Assembly (NCBI GenBank): GCA_027488415.1
Contig: JAIYBS010000342.1
Location: 1 to 5,705 of the forward strand
Direction: 5' to 3'
Origin: Planctomycetaceae bacterium
GTDB lineage: Bacteria > Planctomycetota > Phycisphaerae > Phycisphaerales > SM1A02
DNA: 5,705 nt
Shown: positions 1 to 5,581 of the stretch, piece by piece
Layout: the number at the start of each line of letters is the position of its first letter
Numbering within the stretch: position 1 is the stretch's first letter
Made by a program: the position numbers and the translations under genes
Notes under the pieces: generated by a model
Databases searched by the model: none
What the model saw: the letters and a program-made list of their open reading frames with translations, nothing else
What the model was told of the DNA's origin: nothing

Positions 1-365
1 CACTGCCCGAGGTAGGGCATCAGGCGGCCGAGGCCGTCCCACTCGCCGCCGTCCTCGTTGCTGAGCCGCGCGACCATCAGGTCGGCGATGTTCGGCATCG
101 GCTTGTCGAGCACCTTGCTGAACGGAATGCGGTTCTCGTTCGAGATGGCATACGCGCTCATCGCGACGCCGACCTGTCGCATGTTCGAGGCACACGCGAG
201 CCGTTGCGAGGCCTCGCGGGTCGCGCGCAGCGACGGCAGGAGGATCCCGCAGAGGACGGCGACCACGCCGAGGCAGACGATGAGTTCGATGACGGTGAAG
301 CCGGCGCGCCGGATGGCGCGCGTTGCCTCGCGGTCAGGGAGCGTGTTTCCGGTAGGCCGGTGCAT
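1..365 (-). CDS. Type IV prepilin-like / type II secretion pseudopilin protein, C-terminus cut off by window edge
   Basis: The visible 121 residues begin with a basic leader of 22 residues ending in RRAG. The prepilin peptidase site G22|FTVIE follows, with the conserved Glu at mature position 5. A hydrophobic helix (about residues 25-46) ends in ILLPSL, then come RATREASQRLACASNMRQVG and MSAYAISNENRIP. This order is the N-methylation motif plus the helix and Cys-Ser-Asn region found in the abundant planctomycete pseudopilin-like proteins. By family, such proteins sit in the inner membrane, are cleaved by a prepilin peptidase, and may form pseudopili or be surface or secreted proteins; the substrate is unknown. 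The remainder lies beyond base 1. The start chosen (ATG at 365) gives a normal-length leader. An in-frame ATG at 446 has a GAGGG box 7 nt upstream and would give a 49-residue leader, so the start is uncertain. The gene is divergent from the sigma factor gene. The prepilin class is confident; the role is not. Confidence 0.85.
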   Translation of the reverse strand, partial: MHRPTGNTLPDREATRAIRRAGFTVIELIVCLGVVAVLCGILLPSLRATREASQRLACASNMRQVGVAMSAYAISNENRIPFSKVLDKPMPNIADLMVARLSNEDGGEWDGLGRLMPYLGQ

Positions 366-506
366 GGCTCGTCTCGAGTCGCCGATCGGGAGCCCGGGCC
401 GGGACCGAGGTGATCGGACCCAAGCCCCGGGTTCCGCCATGTTCATTTTGCCACCCTCTTTGGGAGCCTCAAGCGAAATCTGAACGAAATCGGCGGGATT
501 GGCGAT

Positions 507-524
507 CCATGTCTGGGGACATGG
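507..524. repeat. Perfect inverted repeat CCATGTC-TGGG-GACATGG
   Basis: The two 7-bp arms (507-513 and 518-524) are exact reverse complements around a 4-base TGGG centre. The element lies 52 bp before the sigma factor ATG. It could be an operator for a dimeric regulator or, if transcribed, a leader hairpin. Which of these applies cannot be told from sequence. Confidence 0.6.
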
Positions 525-564
525 TGCACAGTAGGGTTCGGTCGAGGCCGTGCCGACTCTCCCG

Positions 565-570
565 AAGGAG
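565..570 (+). promoter_or_regulatory. Ribosome binding site of the sigma factor gene
   Basis: AAGGAG sits 6 nt before the ATG at 577. This near-perfect Shine-Dalgarno sequence decides the start in favour of 577 over the in-frame GTG at 550, which lies upstream of the box and would translate through it. Confidence 0.8.
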
Positions 571-576
571 ATTGCG

Positions 577-1161
577 ATGGAGCCCGCCGAGCAGCAGGAC
601 TGGATGCTCATGCAGCGCGTTGGGCATGGCGACGAAGCCGCCATGTCGGAGCTGTACGACCGGTTCGTCGGCCTCGTCTACAAGGCGTCCCGGCAGGTAC
701 TTCCGTCGCGCGCCGAGGCCGAGGATGCCGTCCAGGAGACGTTCGTCCGGCTGTGGCAGACGGCCGACCGATTCGACCCGCACCGGGCGCGGCTGGTCAC
801 CTGGGTGATGCTGATCACTCGTCGCCACCTGATCGATCGGCTGCGCCGCAAGAGCGCGAGGCCCGAGCAGCTCGGCTTCGATGCGTCGATGGAGGCGCTC
901 GGGCCTGTTTCGGAGCCGCCGAAGCTGCCCGGCGGCGAGCACGACCTCGATGTGCTTCGCCGACGGATCGACGAGCTTCCGGAGCTTCAGCGAGTGGTGA
1001 TCGAGCGCACCTACCTGCAGGGATTCACGCTGCGGGAGGTCAGCGAGCAGCTCGGTGCGCCCCTCGGGACCGTCAAGAGCGCCCTCAGCCGGGGCCTCGG
1101 GCGGTTGCGCGATCGAATGTCGTCCGATAACAAGAACAAGGGCTCAGATTCTTCCGCATGA
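577..1161 (+). CDS. ECF-type sigma-70 family RNA polymerase sigma factor (SigK-like)
   Basis: A 194-residue alternative sigma factor that would direct core RNA polymerase to a dedicated promoter set. Region 2 spans about residues 24-92, with the core-binding motif DAVQETFVRLW (50-60) and the -10 recognition helix TWVMLITRRHLIDRLRRK (75-92). A linker of about 35 residues rich in Pro and Gly follows. Region 4 spans about 131-181, with IDELPELQRVVIE and a helix-turn-helix from TLREVSEQLG to GTVKSALSRGLGRLR (151-178), which should read the -35 element. There is no region 1 or 3, so the two-domain architecture and length fit the ECF group. The ATG at 577 is chosen because AAGGAG precedes it by 6 nt. 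An RskA-like anti-sigma gene follows after 52 bp in the same direction, the usual arrangement for SigK-type factors. The Ser/Lys/Asn-rich tail (182-194) looks disordered. The regulon cannot be inferred. Confidence 0.93.
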   Translation: MEPAEQQDWMLMQRVGHGDEAAMSELYDRFVGLVYKASRQVLPSRAEAEDAVQETFVRLWQTADRFDPHRARLVTWVMLITRRHLIDRLRRKSARPEQLGFDASMEALGPVSEPPKLPGGEHDLDVLRRRIDELPELQRVVIERTYLQGFTLREVSEQLGAPLGTVKSALSRGLGRLRDRMSSDNKNKGSDSSA

Positions 1162-1204
1162 GCGCAGCCTTTGCTCCGCGGGGTGCGAACAAGGCGATTG
1201 AAGT

Positions 1205-1209
1205 GAGGA
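1205..1209 (+). promoter_or_regulatory. Ribosome binding site of the anti-sigma gene
   Basis: GAGGA lies 4 nt before the ATG at 1214 but only 1 nt before the GTG at 1211, so the ATG is the likelier start. Spacing is slightly short but workable. Confidence 0.5.
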
Positions 1210-1213
1210 CGTG

Positions 1214-2134
1214 ATGCAACGGACGGACGGGACCAATTCCGGAGACCGCACAGGAGCCGAGGGCAGCCGTGGCGTCGACCTGCGCGCGATTGCCGCGCTC
1301 GATGCGATGGGGATGCTCGACGAGGTCGATGCCTCGGAGTTCGACCGTGCGTTCCGCGACGCGACGCCGTCGCTCCAGGCGGAGCTGCGCGAGCTGCAGG
1401 CATCGGTCGCCGCGGACACCGCGTTCCTCGCCTCGGGTGCCGAGGAGCCGGCCGCCGACCTGAAGGCCCGCACGATCGCGCGGGTGATGACCAACGTCGA
1501 GCGTCAGGAGGAGCAGTTCGCCCCGATCGCGCACATCGGCCGGACCGCGGCCCGCGCCGGGCGGCGCCCGGTGCGCTCGATCGACGCGCACGAGCTCGTC
1601 GAGCAGGCGATGGAGCTGGCGGCGCTCCGCAAGGACGCCGAGCGGTTCTCGCGGAGCTCGTACTTCTGGCGAGCGGCCGCGATCGCGCTGACCGCCGCGC
1701 TGACCGTCGCGCTCATCTTCCAGGGAACGACGTCGACCTTCGCGCAGAAGGTCACCGAGATCGCGCTCGGCACCGCCTCGAGCGAGGACCTCCTGAAGGC
1801 CCTCGGCCGAGCGGGCGCGCGCGAGGCGATCGAGCAGGCGGACGTGCTGCGCGGGATGCGCGGCACCGACGGCACCGGCCTCGGGGCCGCGGTGCTCGCC
1901 GTCGACCTCGCCGCGGGTCGCGTCACGGTGGTCGGGCTGGGCCTGGCCGCGGGCGGCTCCTACTCGGTGCGCCACGTCGCCGAGGGCGGGGAAGTCACGG
2001 AACTCGGCACCTTCGTTGCGCACCGCGCGAGCTGGAGCGCGGAATTCGCCGTGAAGGGCGTCGACCTCAAGTCCCTCGGAGGCGGCTCGATCGAGCTCGT
2101 CGATTCCTCCGGCACGGTCGTGATGCGGAGCTGA
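1214..2134 (+). CDS. Membrane-anchored anti-sigma factor, RskA-like
   Basis: A 306-residue protein, probably the partner that sequesters the sigma factor encoded 52 bp upstream. Residues about 24-92 resemble the helical N-terminal domain of RskA-type anti-sigma factors: AIAALDAMGMLDEVDASEFD, an AELRELQASVA helix, then LKARTIARVM. A linker with a charged segment follows. One transmembrane helix lies at about 152-170 (FWRAAAIALTAALTVALIF). The C-terminal part (about 222-304) has the RskA beta-domain pattern: AAVLAVDLAAGRVTVVGLGL, then GGSYSVRHV, GTFV and SIELVDSSGTVV. The protein contains no cysteine, so it cannot be a zinc-binding (ZAS, HxxxCxxC) anti-sigma factor. The tryptophan usual in the YxLW segment of RskA is not present at YSVRHV, so the domain is divergent. 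Basic residues before the helix place the N-terminus in the cytoplasm and the C-terminal domain outside. Release by regulated intramembrane proteolysis is known for RskA but only inferred here. Confidence 0.8.
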   Translation: MQRTDGTNSGDRTGAEGSRGVDLRAIAALDAMGMLDEVDASEFDRAFRDATPSLQAELRELQASVAADTAFLASGAEEPAADLKARTIARVMTNVERQEEQFAPIAHIGRTAARAGRRPVRSIDAHELVEQAMELAALRKDAERFSRSSYFWRAAAIALTAALTVALIFQGTTSTFAQKVTEIALGTASSEDLLKALGRAGAREAIEQADVLRGMRGTDGTGLGAAVLAVDLAAGRVTVVGLGLAAGGSYSVRHVAEGGEVTELGTFVAHRASWSAEFAVKGVDLKSLGGGSIELVDSSGTVVMRS

Positions 2135-2138
2135 CGGC

Positions 2139-2162
2139 GCGGGCGGACTCGTCCGAGCCCGC
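2139..2162. terminator. G/C-rich hairpin between convergent genes, likely bidirectional terminator
   Basis: GCGGGC (2139-2144) pairs with GCCCGC (2157-2162). Inside, GGAC (2145-2148) pairs with GTCC (2151-2154), leaving a 2-base loop and a small GA bulge. It begins 5 bp after the anti-sigma stop and ends 9 bp from the ABC-F stop on the other strand, so it could serve both transcripts. No T-run follows on either side, so it is not a classical intrinsic terminator. Confidence 0.5.
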
Positions 2163-2170
2163 GGGCCCGC

Positions 2171-4150
2171 TCATTCGGCGCGGCGCGCCCACTCGAACTC
2201 AAGCGGCTCCAGCTCCTGCTGGAGCCGTTCGCGTTCCTGGGTGAGCTGTCGCGACTTCTGCGAGTCGGAGTAGACCTTCGGGTCCATCATCGAGTCGTCG
2301 ATGGCGCGGATGCGCGTCTCGATCTCGGTGATGCGTCGCTCGATGCGGTCGGTCTCCATGCGAGCGAGCTTCGGGTCGCCGGCGGGCGCGGGCTTCGCCT
2401 TCTGCTTGGGCGCGGCGGTCGCCGCGGAGGCCTGCTTCGCCGCGTCGGCCTTCGCCTTCGCGCGCTCGTTGGCGGCCTTCGTGGCCGCGTCGCGCTGCGA
2501 CTTCTCCTCGGCCTCCTTCTCCTCCCACTCGTCCCAGTTGCCGTCGAAGAGGCGTGCACCCCCGTTGCCGTCGAGGATCACCAGCCGGTCGCAGCACGAG
2601 GCGAGCAGGGCACGGTCGTGGCTGATCAGGAGCAGCGCGCCGTCGTAGCCGCCCTCGTCGGGCGGCGTCGAGAGCGCGGTCTCGAGGCGCTCGGCGCTCG
2701 GGATGTCGAGGTGGTTCGTCGGCTCGTCGAGGATGATCAGGTTGTTCGCGGCGCTCACGAGCCCCGCGATCACCATGCGGCCTCGCTCGCCGCCGGAGAG
2801 GTTGCCGACGCACTTCTCCTGCTCCTCGCCGGAGAAGAGGAAGGCGCCCGCGAGGTTCCGCGCCTGCTGCTCGCTCGCGCGCAGCGCGCCCTCGTTCGAG
2901 GCGATCACGCGCTGCAGGTACTGCCAGATCGTGAGCATCGGGTCGATGTGCTCCTGCGTCTGGCGGAAGTACCCGACCTTCATCTGCGGGCTCACCTTGA
3001 CCTCGCCCGCGTCGGGCGCGAGGTCGCCGAGCAGCGCACGGACGAGCGTGGTCTTGCCGGCGCCGTTCGGGCCGACGATCCCGATGCGGTCCATCGGCTT
3101 GATCGCGAGCTCGAGGCCGTCGAACAGCACCTTCTCGCCGTAGCGCTTCGCGAGCCCCTCGCAGCGCAGCACGTGGTCGCCCACGCGCGGGGCCTTCGGG
3201 AGCTCGAGCTGCATGACCTCGAGCTCCATGGGCCGGTCGACGAGCTCGTCCTGCTTGAAGCGCTCGAGGCGCGTGGCGCGGCCGCGGGCCTGCTTGGCGC
3301 GCTGGCCGGCCTTGTAGCGCATGATGTACTGCTCCTCCGCGCGGATCTTGTCGAGCTGCTTCTCGTGGTTGCGCTGGCTCGTCAGCATGCGCTCGCGGCG
3401 GAGCTCGATGAAGTCGTGGTAGTTGCCGGGGTACTCCCGGATCCTGCCCATGTCGACCTCGATGATCCGGTGCACGACGTTGTCGAGCAGGCGGCGGTCG
3501 TGGCTCACGAGCAGCACCGCGCCGGGGTACTCCTCGCCGAGGAAGCGCTCGAGCCAGCGGCGGCCCTCGATGTCGAGGTGGTTCGTCGGCTCGTCGAGGA
3601 GCAGCACGTCGGGCTGCTCGAGCAGCAGCTTCGCCAGGCCGACGCGCGCGCGCTGGCCGCCCGACATCTTGCTGACGAGCGTGCCGAACTGATCGTCGGT
3701 GAAGCCGAGGCCGTGCAGCGTCTCGTCGATGCGGTGATCGATCGCGTAGCCGCCCGATCGCTCCATCTCCTCCTCGATCTTCACCTGGCGCTTCATCAGC
3801 GCGTCGATGTCGGCGTCGGGCTTCGCCATGTCCTCGTAGATCCGCTCCATCTCGCGGTGGAGCTCGTCGAGCCGCTCGAAGGCGCGCGCCGCCGCGTGGC
3901 GCAGCGTGTCGGTGGGCTCGAGGCGCGGGTCCTGCGAGAGGTAGCCGACGCGCGTCCCGCGGGCGAGGGAGACCGAGCCGAAGTCGGGCTGCCAGATGCC
4001 CGCGATCAGCTTCATGAGGGTGCTCTTGCCGCCGCCGTTTCGGCCGACGAGCCCGACCTTCTCGCCGGGCTCGATGGACACGGTGGCGCCCTCGAGCACG
4101 ATGGTCGTGCCGAAGCCGTGGCGGACGTTTGCGACGGAGACGACGGGCAT
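2171..4150 (-). CDS. ABC-F family ATPase (Uup-like), ribosome-associated
   Basis: A 659-residue soluble protein with two ABC ATPase domains in tandem and no membrane segments, the hallmark of the ABC-F family. These act on the ribosome (translation factors such as EttA and Uup, or antibiotic-resistance proteins), not as transporters. Domain 1 has Walker A GRNGGGKS (36-43), signature MSGGQRARV (162-170), Walker B LLLDEPTNHLD (183-193) and switch His217. The linker (about 240-325) is rich in Arg, Lys and Glu, as expected for the P-site tRNA-interacting helices. Domain 2 has Walker A GPNGAGKTT (360-368), signature LSGGERGRM (451-459), Walker B IILDEPTNHLD (472-482) and His511. Both catalytic Glu residues (187, 476) are present, so both sites look active. 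The tail has an Ala/Lys/Pro-rich linker (about 544-592) and a predicted coiled coil (about 594-656), as in Uup. A basic tail of this kind is linked to nucleic-acid or ribosome binding in relatives. The start ATG has no clear Shine-Dalgarno sequence. The exact subfamily is unresolved. Confidence 0.93.
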   Translation of the reverse strand: MPVVSVANVRHGFGTTIVLEGATVSIEPGEKVGLVGRNGGGKSTLMKLIAGIWQPDFGSVSLARGTRVGYLSQDPRLEPTDTLRHAAARAFERLDELHREMERIYEDMAKPDADIDALMKRQVKIEEEMERSGGYAIDHRIDETLHGLGFTDDQFGTLVSKMSGGQRARVGLAKLLLEQPDVLLLDEPTNHLDIEGRRWLERFLGEEYPGAVLLVSHDRRLLDNVVHRIIEVDMGRIREYPGNYHDFIELRRERMLTSQRNHEKQLDKIRAEEQYIMRYKAGQRAKQARGRATRLERFKQDELVDRPMELEVMQLELPKAPRVGDHVLRCEGLAKRYGEKVLFDGLELAIKPMDRIGIVGPNGAGKTTLVRALLGDLAPDAGEVKVSPQMKVGYFRQTQEHIDPMLTIWQYLQRVIASNEGALRASEQQARNLAGAFLFSGEEQEKCVGNLSGGERGRMVIAGLVSAANNLIILDEPTNHLDIPSAERLETALSTPPDEGGYDGALLLISHDRALLASCCDRLVILDGNGGARLFDGNWDEWEEKEAEEKSQRDAATKAANERAKAKADAAKQASAATAAPKQKAKPAPAGDPKLARMETDRIERRITEIETRIRAIDDSMMDPKVYSDSQKSRQLTQERERLQQELEPLEFEWARRAE

Positions 4151-4203
4151 GGGAAGCCCCGCAGCGTAGGCGAAACCCGCTCGGATTTCCTAACCTCTCT
4201 GAC
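4151..4203. promoter_or_regulatory. Divergent promoter region between ABC-F and the small membrane protein gene
   Basis: Only 53 bp separate the two divergent start codons, so both promoters must be compact or overlap the genes. On the plus strand TAACCT (4191-4196) ends 7 nt before the ATG at 4204, the spacing expected of a -10 box for a leaderless transcript. On the minus strand TACGCT (4168-4163) ends 12 nt before the ABC-F ATG. Neither has an obvious -35 element. Confidence 0.4.
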
Positions 4204-4644
4204 ATGCGCGAATCCGCCCTCCGCCGCTTCCTCCGCCCGCGCGGGCTGATCCTCACGGGGACGATCGTGGTCGCCGCCGCGCTGATGTGGCGAGGCGAGA
4301 AGTCGCGGCGCGAGGCCGAGGTCGCGGGAGTCGCGGAATGGATGCTCGAGACGGTGCGGGCGGCGCAGGAGGCGGACGCCGCCGCCCCGCCGATGGGCGC
4401 GACGGAGCCGGTGGTCGCGGGCGCGGTCGCGTCCTGGGTGCGGGCATCGATGCCGCGGGGCGAGGCGGGTGACGCGACCGTGACCGTGGAGACGCTCGGC
4501 GGCGGCCCGTTCGGCGCGGGAGGCGGCGACGCGACGCATCGCGCGTCGCTCGAGCTCCGCGGCCGCCTCGCCGAGGTCGACGTGCGCTGGTCCGCGGGCT
4601 CGCCGTCGATCGTCGCGTTCCGTGCCGACGGGCCGACCCGCTAG
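4204..4644 (+). CDS. Small single-pass membrane protein of unknown function
   Basis: I do not recognise this 146-residue protein. It starts with a basic stretch (MRESALRRFLRPRG) followed by one hydrophobic helix at about 14-29 (GLILTGTIVVAAALMW), with basic residues GEKSRR after it. Positive charge on both sides makes topology uncertain, though a short N-terminal anchor with the remainder outside is the simplest reading. The following region is Ala-rich and helical (about 35-82). Then come a beta-like segment DATVTVETLGG, a glycine loop (99-109), and THRASLELRGRLAEVDVRWS, which looks like paired beta strands. There are no cysteines, repeats or catalytic motifs. Third-position G/C preference is as strong as in neighbouring genes, supporting it as real. 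The ATG at 4204 is chosen because the hydrophobic anchor follows directly and a TAACCT box precedes it; there is no Shine-Dalgarno sequence. The aminotransferase gene begins 9 bp after its stop, so they are probably co-transcribed. Confidence 0.7.
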   Translation: MRESALRRFLRPRGLILTGTIVVAAALMWRGEKSRREAEVAGVAEWMLETVRAAQEADAAAPPMGATEPVVAGAVASWVRASMPRGEAGDATVTVETLGGGPFGAGGGDATHRASLELRGRLAEVDVRWSAGSPSIVAFRADGPTR

Positions 4645-4647
4645 CCT
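4642..4647 (+). promoter_or_regulatory. Possible -10 box (TAGCCT) ahead of the aminotransferase gene
   Basis: TAGCCT includes the TAG stop codon of the upstream gene and ends 6 nt before the ATG at 4654. It matches the TANNNT form and nearly the spacing of the TAACCT box before 4204. It could give the aminotransferase its own leaderless transcript. A six-base match is weak evidence alone. Confidence 0.25.
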
Positions 4648-4653
4648 CCGCGC

Positions 4654-5562
4654 ATGCTCCAGGCCTGGCTGAACGGTTCCTTCGTCCCGATGAACGAGGC
4701 GCGCGTCTCCGCGTTCGACGCCGGCCTCCAGCACGGCATCGGCCTCTTCGAGACGATGCTCGCGCGGCACGGCCGGGTCTTCCGCGGGCTCGAGCCCATG
4801 GAGCGCATGCGCGCGAGCGCGAAGGAGCTCGGCCTCGCCGACACGCTCCGCCCCGAGGCGCTCGTCGACGCGGCGGAGGCCACCATGGCCGCGAACGCGA
4901 TGGAGCATGCCCGCGTCCGCGTCACGCTCACCGGCGGCGACATGAACATGCTCGCGCGCACGGCCGCCGACGTGCGGCACGACCCGACGGTCCTCGTGCA
5001 GGTCCAGCCGCCCACGCCGTACCCGCCCGCGCTCTTCGAGAAGGGGATCGGCGTCCGCATCGCCGACGGTCAGCTCAACGTGGCCGACCCGTTCGCGGGC
5101 CACAAGACGCTCTGGTACTGGCCGCGCCTGCACGCCCTGCAGCGCGCCGCCGCCGCCGGCATGCAGGAGGCGCTGTGGTTCGACGTGACGCGCGCGCTCG
5201 CGTGCGGCTGCGTGTCGAACGCGTTCATCGTGCGCCACGGTGCGCTCGTCACGCCGCTCGCGCGCGGCGAGGAGGCGAAGGACTCACCCGTGCGCAGCCC
5301 GGTGCTGCCGGGGATCACGCGCGCCGCGATCCTCTCGCTCGCGGAGGAAAGCGGCATCGAGGTGCGCCGCGAGCGCATCGAGGTGGGTGCGATCCTCGAC
5401 GCGGACGAGCTCTTCCTCACGAACTCGAGCTGGCACGTGCTGCCGGTCGTGACGGTCGAGCAGCGAACGATCGGCACCGGCGAGCCCGGCGAGGTGACGC
5501 GCACGCTGCGTGCCGCGCTCCTCGAGCGGATCGACCGCGAGACGCAGGCGTCGCCCGGCTGA
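4654..5562 (+). CDS. Class IV (fold-type IV) PLP-dependent aminotransferase family protein with altered cofactor-binding site
   Basis: A 302-residue member of the family that includes branched-chain aminotransferase (IlvE), D-amino acid transaminase and aminodeoxychorismate lyase (PabC); the length fits. Visible landmarks are AWLNGSFVP (4-12), FDAGLQHGIGLFETM (21-35), the phosphate-side arginine region MERMRASAKELGL (49-61), the catalytic lysine K151 in GHKTLWYWPRLHALQRA, SNAFIV (188-193), VLPGITRAAI (217-226) and ADELFLTNSSWHVLPV (250-265). K151 should form the Schiff base with PLP. The odd point is LACGCVSN (182-189): family members have Glu five residues before the Asn (LSEGAGEN in E. coli IlvE, TECCAAN in PabC), and here that position is Cys184. 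The substrate cannot be assigned: FET is more like PabC or D-transaminases, the C-terminal half fits all three. It follows the small membrane protein gene by 9 bp and is cytoplasmic. No Shine-Dalgarno sequence is evident. Family assignment is firm, activity is not. Confidence 0.9.
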   Translation: MLQAWLNGSFVPMNEARVSAFDAGLQHGIGLFETMLARHGRVFRGLEPMERMRASAKELGLADTLRPEALVDAAEATMAANAMEHARVRVTLTGGDMNMLARTAADVRHDPTVLVQVQPPTPYPPALFEKGIGVRIADGQLNVADPFAGHKTLWYWPRLHALQRAAAAGMQEALWFDVTRALACGCVSNAFIVRHGALVTPLARGEEAKDSPVRSPVLPGITRAAILSLAEESGIEVRRERIEVGAILDADELFLTNSSWHVLPVVTVEQRTIGTGEPGEVTRTLRAALLERIDRETQASPG

Positions 5563-5563
5563 C

Positions 5564-5580
5564 CGCCGTACGGATCGGCG
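5564..5580. terminator. Weak hairpin between convergent stop codons
   Basis: CGCCG (5564-5568) pairs with CGGCG (5576-5580) around a 7-base loop. It fills almost the whole 19-bp gap between the aminotransferase stop and the stop of the minus-strand gene on the right. The stem is short and no T-run follows, so this is only a candidate. Confidence 0.25.
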
Positions 5581-5581
5581 A

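Larger units (their letters stand above)
441..576. promoter_or_regulatory. Divergent intergenic region between prepilin-like and sigma factor genes
   Basis: This stretch should carry the promoters of both outward-facing genes. I found no convincing -35/-10 pair on either strand. It does hold a direct repeat CGAAATC at 474-480 and 485-491 (11-bp period) and a perfect inverted repeat at 507-524. If the prepilin starts at 365 rather than 446, the non-coding gap extends over 366-576. Base composition here is noticeably less GC-rich than in the flanking genes, as expected for a regulatory region. Confidence 0.5.

Noticed and set aside
36..43. ABC-F first Walker A reads GRNGGGKS instead of GxNGAGKS (residue numbers of the ABC-F protein, not bases)
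   Set aside because: Ala-to-Gly or Ser at this position is ordinary in ABC-F first domains, and all catalytic residues are intact.
58..483. Plus-strand open frame opposite the prepilin-like gene
   Set aside because: The minus strand encodes a clear prepilin cleavage motif and helix over the same bases; the plus frame has no family features.
550..576. GTG at 550 as the start of the sigma factor gene
   Set aside because: A strong AAGGAG lies downstream of it, 6 nt before the ATG at 577. The extra nine residues would be encoded by the ribosome binding site itself.
1085..2023. Minus-strand open frame of 312 codons opposite the anti-sigma gene
   Set aside because: Arg/Gly-rich product with no motifs. 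The plus-strand frame has a coherent domain layout, a transmembrane helix and a Shine-Dalgarno box.
2386..2520. Low-complexity stretch that could suggest a repeat array
   Set aside because: It encodes the Ala/Lys/Pro-rich linker of the ABC-F C-terminal tail; there is no regular repeat unit or spacer pattern, so it is not a CRISPR array or tandem repeat.
2618..4249. Long plus-strand open frame (543 codons) opposite the ABC-F gene
   Set aside because: It is an antisense shadow. High GC suppresses stop codons, the product is Leu/Val/Ala/Arg-rich low-complexity sequence without motifs, and the ABC-F frame carries all conserved ATPase motifs.
2199..4256. Minus-strand open frame of 685 codons overlapping the ABC-F gene in another frame
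   Set aside because: The translation is Arg/Ala/Pro-rich with no recognisable motif, a typical out-of-frame reading of a GC-rich gene.
4012..5238. Minus-strand open frame opposite the small membrane protein and aminotransferase genes
   Set aside because: Composition is Arg/Ala/His-rich and motif-free, while the plus strand carries conserved aminotransferase motifs.
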